Source of the DNA: Oscillibacter sp.
GTDB lineage: Bacteria > Bacillota > Clostridia > Oscillospirales > Oscillospiraceae
Length of the DNA: 23,584 nucleotides
Reading direction: 5' to 3'
NCBI GenBank assembly: GCA_022796315.1
Contig: JAAWIL010000011.1
Coordinates: 1 to 23,584 of the forward strand
This document shows positions 20,676-23,584 of the stretch, one piece after another; positions within the stretch are counted from its first letter, which is position 1, and each line of letters begins with the position of its first letter. The position numbers were made by a program, and so were the translations under genes. Below the pieces are notes generated by a model, which saw nothing but the letters and a program-made list of their open reading frames with translations, ran no database searches and was not told the origin of the DNA.

Positions 20676-21926
20676 GTGAAACGATCCAAGGTTTGTCTGT
20701 TTGCCTTCCGGCCGGAGCACTACCGGCAGATGGAGGACTATTTGAATCAGATGGCGTCCGAGGGCTGGAAGCTGCGCTGGTGCCGGGGCGTCCTGGCGGG
20801 GTTTGTCCCCCTGGAGGGCCCGCTGCGCTATGTGGTGGACCCCCACGCCGTGACCACCCTCGCCTGCCTCCGCCGCTATCCCAAAAGCCGCCTCCAGGAG
20901 CGGATGCGGGAGGGCTGGTACGCCGCCGGAAGGAGCAAGGGCTGCCAGATCCTGGCCACGGAGGACCCGGACCTGGGCTCCCCCCTTCCGGAGCGGAATC
21001 TGGAGCCCCTGGTGCGGAGCACCTGCCGCCTGGCCTCCCTGATCTGGGTGCTGGCGCTGGCGGCGGCGTTGGCATGGCTGCTCCGCTCCAGCGCGGTGGT
21101 CTACTCGGTGATTCTCACCAATCTCTACCTGGTGCTGGGCGCCCTGGCGGTGTTTCTCCTGGCCTACCACGGGGTCAACGCCCTGCTGCTCACCCTGCCC
21201 CCCAGGGAGCCGAGGCGGCCCCGGCTGTGCGGGCGGTATCTCGTCCACAGCGCCCTGCTGCCGGTGTGCCTGCTGGCCGCCATCGCGCTGGAGCTGGGGG
21301 ACCGGGGGGACATGCTGTTCTACCTGCTGATCCCCATCGGGGTGCTGCTGGCCGCCGGTCTGGTCCTGCGGTCCATGGCCGGCGCCCGGCGGGACACCAG
21401 CCGCCTTCTGCCGGTGGTGGGCCTTGTGAGCGTGGTGCTGTTCGGCATGATCCTCTTCCTCAATGGCCGCATGAGCGACGCCAACGCCGCCTGGAGCGCC
21501 CAGCAGCGGGAGACCCTGCTGGCCCGAGCCGGGGAGCTGCCGGTGCTGCGCCTGTCGGATTTCGGGGACACGGGCGAGCGGCAGCAGGCGGTCCGGACCA
21601 ACCGCTCCCTCCTGGCGGACAACCTGCTGTACGCCGAGGAGTCGGAGACAGGGTATGTGTTCACCAACTGCACCGTCGCCCGGGGGGAGTTCCTGGCAGA
21701 GCAGATCTTCCGCTACCTCTACCAGCAGGCCCAGCGGGACAACGGCGAGGCCTTCACCCCGCAGGCCGCCGGCGGGCGGACACTGTACGTACTCCGGGAG
21801 GCCAACGCCTGCCTTCTGCGGGAGGGGAATCTTGTGTACTACTTCACCATCCCCCAGGGGGAGGATCTGACCGCCTGCGCCGGGCTGCTGCTGGGGCGGA
21901 GCGCGGAAGCTCTTCCGAGAAGCTGA
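20676..21926 (+). CDS. DUF2812-like multi-pass membrane protein
   Basis: 416 residues, GTG start after GGAAAGGAG. The N-terminal ~60 residues (FRPEHYRQMEDYLNQMASEGWKLRWC) fit DUF2812, a short soluble domain typical of Firmicutes membrane proteins that are usually paired with a PadR-type repressor gene; none is present here. A soluble region to ~115 is followed by about five membrane segments (117-139, 140-172, 190-208, 212-235, 244-263). An extracytoplasmic C-terminal domain of ~150 residues (LSDFGDTGERQQAVRTNRSLLADN, VFTNCTVARGEFLAEQIFRYLY, LREANACLLREGNLVYYF) follows. The function of the family is unknown. It is separated from the transporter-like genes by a strong hairpin and is probably its own unit or a read-through unit. 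Confidence 0.75.
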   Translation: MKRSKVCLFAFRPEHYRQMEDYLNQMASEGWKLRWCRGVLAGFVPLEGPLRYVVDPHAVTTLACLRRYPKSRLQERMREGWYAAGRSKGCQILATEDPDLGSPLPERNLEPLVRSTCRLASLIWVLALAAALAWLLRSSAVVYSVILTNLYLVLGALAVFLLAYHGVNALLLTLPPREPRRPRLCGRYLVHSALLPVCLLAAIALELGDRGDMLFYLLIPIGVLLAAGLVLRSMAGARRDTSRLLPVVGLVSVVLFGMILFLNGRMSDANAAWSAQQRETLLARAGELPVLRLSDFGDTGERQQAVRTNRSLLADNLLYAEESETGYVFTNCTVARGEFLAEQIFRYLYQQAQRDNGEAFTPQAAGGRTLYVLREANACLLREGNLVYYFTIPQGEDLTACAGLLLGRSAEALPRS

Positions 21927-21933
21927 GGAAAAA

Positions 21934-21965
21934 ACACCGCCTGCCGGAAATCCGGCAGGCGGTGT
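21934..21965 (-). terminator. Terminator of the pta operon (minus strand)
   Basis: A 14-bp perfect stem (ACACCGCCTGCCGG / CCGGCAGGCGGTGT) with a 4-base loop, followed on the minus strand by a run of six T residues. It starts three bases past the stop of the minus-strand gene at 21969 and also sits 7 bases after the DUF2812 stop, so it serves converging genes; on the plus strand it lacks a T-tract. Confidence 0.85.
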
Positions 21966-21968
21966 CGC

Positions 21969-22337
21969 TCATCCGTCGATATTGAAATAGGAGAACTCCT
22001 CAAAATCGCCGGTGTACTCGAATTCGAGGATGTGCTCGTCCAGGCTCTGCGACAGATACTGAATCTGGAAAGTATCCAGGTGGATCGTGGGAGGGCCCAG
22101 CTGCTCCGGAAGCGCCGCCCGGTCCAGGGCGCCATAGATGGGCTGCATCTGGGGAATCAGGAAGTCCAGGATCTCCGGCAGCTTCTCCGGGTAGAGCTCC
22201 GCCATCCTGCGGGCCTCCTCGTCATAGCCCTCCTCCACGTCGTCACAGAGGAACTCCACGCCGTTCACCACGGCGGTGTAGGCGTCGGCCTCCTCGTCAA
22301 AGGAGAACAGGGAGCCGGCCGCTTCAAAATCAGACAT
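21969..22337 (-). CDS. Small acidic protein of unknown function, downstream of pta
   Basis: 122 residues, strongly acidic, no signal peptide or membrane segment. Visible features: FDEEADAYTAVVNGVEFLCDDVEEGYDEEARRMAELYPEKLPEIL split between a beta-hairpin-like start and a helix, a middle helix with LIPQMQPIYGALD, and a C-terminal beta stretch (TIHLDTFQIQYLSQS, ILEFEYTGDFEEFSYFNIDG). The overall form resembles small DUF or immunity-like proteins, but I cannot name a family. The ATG follows GGGGAGG, which overlaps the end of the pta gene region; only 18 bases separate it from the pta stop, so the two are co-transcribed. It may be unrelated in function to acetate metabolism. Confidence 0.75.
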   Translation of the reverse strand: MSDFEAAGSLFSFDEEADAYTAVVNGVEFLCDDVEEGYDEEARRMAELYPEKLPEILDFLIPQMQPIYGALDRAALPEQLGPPTIHLDTFQIQYLSQSLDEHILEFEYTGDFEEFSYFNIDG

Positions 22338-22355
22338 CCGAACGGCCTCCCCGGT

Positions 22356-23336
22356 TTAGTCTTCGCAAAGACCCGCGGTAATCAGGGCCATGGAGTAGAC
22401 CTCCTGGGCGTTGCAGCCCCGGCTGAGGTCGTTGATGGGGGCGTTCAGGCCCTGGAGAATGGGGCCGTAGGCCTCAAAAGAGCCCATGCGCTGGCAGATC
22501 TTGTAGCCGATGTTGCCGGCGTTGATGTCCGGGAAGATGAAGGTGTTGGCATGGCCGGCCACCGGGGACTCGGGGCACTTGGTGTGGGCCACCCGGGGAG
22601 ACACGGCGGCGTCGAACTGGAGCTCGCCGTCGATGGCCACCTCGGGCATCAGGGCCTTGGCCTTCTGGCAGGCGTTGCGCATCTTGTCCACGTCCTCGCC
22701 CTTGCCGGAGCCCAGGGTGGAGTAGCTCAGGAAGGCCACCTTGGGGTCGATGCCGAAGATCCGGGCCGTCTCGGCGGTCTCCCGGGCGATCTCCACCAGC
22801 TCGTCCTCATCGGGCTTGATGTTGATGGCGCAGTCGGCCATGGCCAGGACCTCCCGGTCGCCGGTGGCGGAGGGACGGACCAGGATGAAGCAGGAGGAGA
22901 CGATCTTGTTGCCGGGCTTGGTCTTGACGATCTGGAGGGCCGGGCGGACCGTGTCGGCAGTGGAGTAGGTGGCGCCGCCCAGGAGGGCGTCGGCGTAGCC
23001 CATTTTCACCAGCATGGTGCCGAAGTAGTTGCCCTGGCGCAGCAGGTCGCGGCACTGCTCCTCGCTCATCTTGCCCTTGCGGAGCTCCGCCAGGGTGGAG
23101 ACCATCTTGTCCATCTCCGGGAAGGTCTCCGGGTCCATGATCTCCGCGCCGCGGATGTTGAAGCCGATCTCCTCGGCGGATTTCTGGATCTCCGCCGCGC
23201 TGCCCACCAGCACCGGCGTCAGAAACGTACCGGACAGCAGACGGGCAGAGGCCTCCAGAATCCGGGGGTCCGTGCCCTCGGTGAAGACGATCTTGCGGGG
23301 ATGAGCCTTCAGTTTCTTAATCAGAAATTCAAACAT
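22356..23336 (-). CDS. pta: Phosphate acetyltransferase
   Basis: 326 residues, the short single-domain Pta form usual in Firmicutes. It converts acetyl-CoA and phosphate to acetyl phosphate and CoA, in the cytoplasm, as part of acetate formation with acetate kinase (no ackA in the window). Family signatures: IVFTEGTDPRILEA near the N-terminus, LLGGATYSTADTVRPALQIV (120-139), ADCAINIKPDEDELVEIA, FLSYSTLGSGKGEDVDKM (203-220), DGELQFDAAVSPRVA and NTFIFPDINAGNIGYKICQRMG near the C-terminus, then GPILQGLNAPINDLSRGC. The ATG follows GGGAGG at about 9 bases. The promoter is at 23384-23411. A butyryl-specific relative (Ptb) is unlikely because the Pta signatures are intact. Confidence 0.96.
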   Translation of the reverse strand: MFEFLIKKLKAHPRKIVFTEGTDPRILEASARLLSGTFLTPVLVGSAAEIQKSAEEIGFNIRGAEIMDPETFPEMDKMVSTLAELRKGKMSEEQCRDLLRQGNYFGTMLVKMGYADALLGGATYSTADTVRPALQIVKTKPGNKIVSSCFILVRPSATGDREVLAMADCAINIKPDEDELVEIARETAETARIFGIDPKVAFLSYSTLGSGKGEDVDKMRNACQKAKALMPEVAIDGELQFDAAVSPRVAHTKCPESPVAGHANTFIFPDINAGNIGYKICQRMGSFEAYGPILQGLNAPINDLSRGCNAQEVYSMALITAGLCED

Positions 23337-23383
23337 GTCTTTTTGCCTCCCAGTGGAATGAAATTTTGAAAGAAGTTACCCCC

Positions 23384-23411
23384 ATTATACACCCTTCCCA
23401 GGCGTGGTCAA
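23384..23411 (-). promoter_or_regulatory. Sigma-A promoter of pta
   Basis: On the minus strand: TTGACC (23406-23411), a 16-base spacer, then TATAAT (23384-23389, perfect, preceded by TG's reverse GTG at the end of the spacer). It lies about 48 bases upstream of the pta ATG. Confidence 0.8.
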
Positions 23412-23468
23412 TCGGGAAAATGAAAATATTCTCAAAATCTTGCCGGGTGATCGGTGGAAAAGAGGAAG

Positions 23469-23484
23469 CCGGCCCGTTTGCCGG
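23469..23484. repeat. Hairpin CCGGC / GCCGG
   Basis: A 5-bp stem with a 6-base loop, flanked by partly complementary AGG/CCT. On the minus strand it is followed by CCTCTTTTCC, so it might end a transcript coming from beyond the right edge. Weak. Confidence 0.3.
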
Positions 23485-23490
23485 ACCTTA

Positions 23491-23584
23491 GAGCCTGTTT
23501 AAAATCTCCCCGCGCATGTCTTGGCGGCGTATTTTCCGCCCTGACTGCGTTAAAAATCCTTGCCATCCGTCAGGATGCCTGCGG
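23491..23584. mobile_element. Possible end of a repeat or mobile element, cut by window end
   Basis: From GAGCCTGTTTAAAATC onward the base composition changes to AT-richer words with no reading frame, including an inverted repeat GGCGG/CCGCC (23523-23540) and ATCC/GGAT. GAGCCTGTTTAAAA-type ends recall terminal inverted repeats of some Firmicutes insertion sequences or MITEs. No transposase is visible, and the partner end is outside the window. Confidence 0.3.

Noticed and set aside
18963..21248. 761-codon open frame on the minus strand across the hydrolase end, both membrane proteins and the DUF2812 gene
   Set aside because: It is antisense to four well-supported genes, is rich in His/Gln/Gly, and has no RBS or domain. 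Long antisense open frames are expected in GC-rich, strongly codon-biased DNA.
22032..23369. 445-codon plus-strand open frame opposite pta
   Set aside because: A shadow of pta and the acidic gene; no domain and no ribosome binding site.

Overview
The window looks like a chromosomal segment of a GC-rich Clostridia member of the Oscillospiraceae (Flavonifractor / Lawsonibacter / Oscillibacter type). The grounds are the GC-rich codon use with strong AGGAGG-type ribosome binding sites, two secreted proteins with SLH (S-layer homology) modules, a copper-amine-oxidase-N-like/PepSY surface protein, an ECF sigma/DUF4825 anti-sigma pair, and a Gram-positive-type LytTR/GHKL two-component system. The genus is inferred from gene families, not proven. 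No rRNA, tRNA, CRISPR array or complete insertion sequence was seen.

Layout. (i) 2-4222: the 3' part of a very large SLH-anchored, probably S-layer-like protein, cut by the window start, ending at a convergent hairpin terminator. (ii) 4293-5603, minus strand: exonuclease III (xth), then an orphan phage-tail-fibre-like protein whose Shine-Dalgarno lies in a hairpin. (iii) 5807-10157, plus strand: a MATE exporter, methionyl-tRNA synthetase (metG) with its own strong promoter, and a HAD phosphatase ending in a classic terminator. (iv) 10247-11783: an ECF sigma factor overlapping its zinc-finger anti-sigma factor, followed by a frameshifted mini-ORF. (v) 12068-15544: two divergent secreted-protein genes (CAP/SLH protein on minus, stalk/PepSY protein on plus) driven by back-to-back sigma-A-like promoters. 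(vi) 15624-17641: LytTR response regulator and GHKL histidine kinase, translationally coupled. (vii) 17842-20591: an M20-family carbamoylase/amidohydrolase followed by two multi-pass membrane proteins (DUF5058 and an uncharacterised partner). (viii) 20676-21926: DUF2812 membrane protein. (ix) 21969-23336, minus strand: phosphate acetyltransferase and a small acidic protein of unknown function. The right edge (about 23491 onward) may be the end of a repeat or mobile element.

How the genes may work together. The best candidate for an undescribed system is the three-gene block 17842-20591. A cytoplasmic metal-dependent hydrolase for a carbamoyl-, ureido- or acyl-amino compound is co-directional with two small membrane proteins that have no named transport family. 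I infer a two-subunit importer feeding the hydrolase. A two-component system with no obvious signal-peptide gene lies directly upstream and is a possible but unproven regulator. Other points worth attention are the abrupt codon-use change inside the SLH protein, the SD-sequestering hairpins at 4739-4759 and 15612-15623, and the compact divergent promoter pair between the two surface-protein genes.
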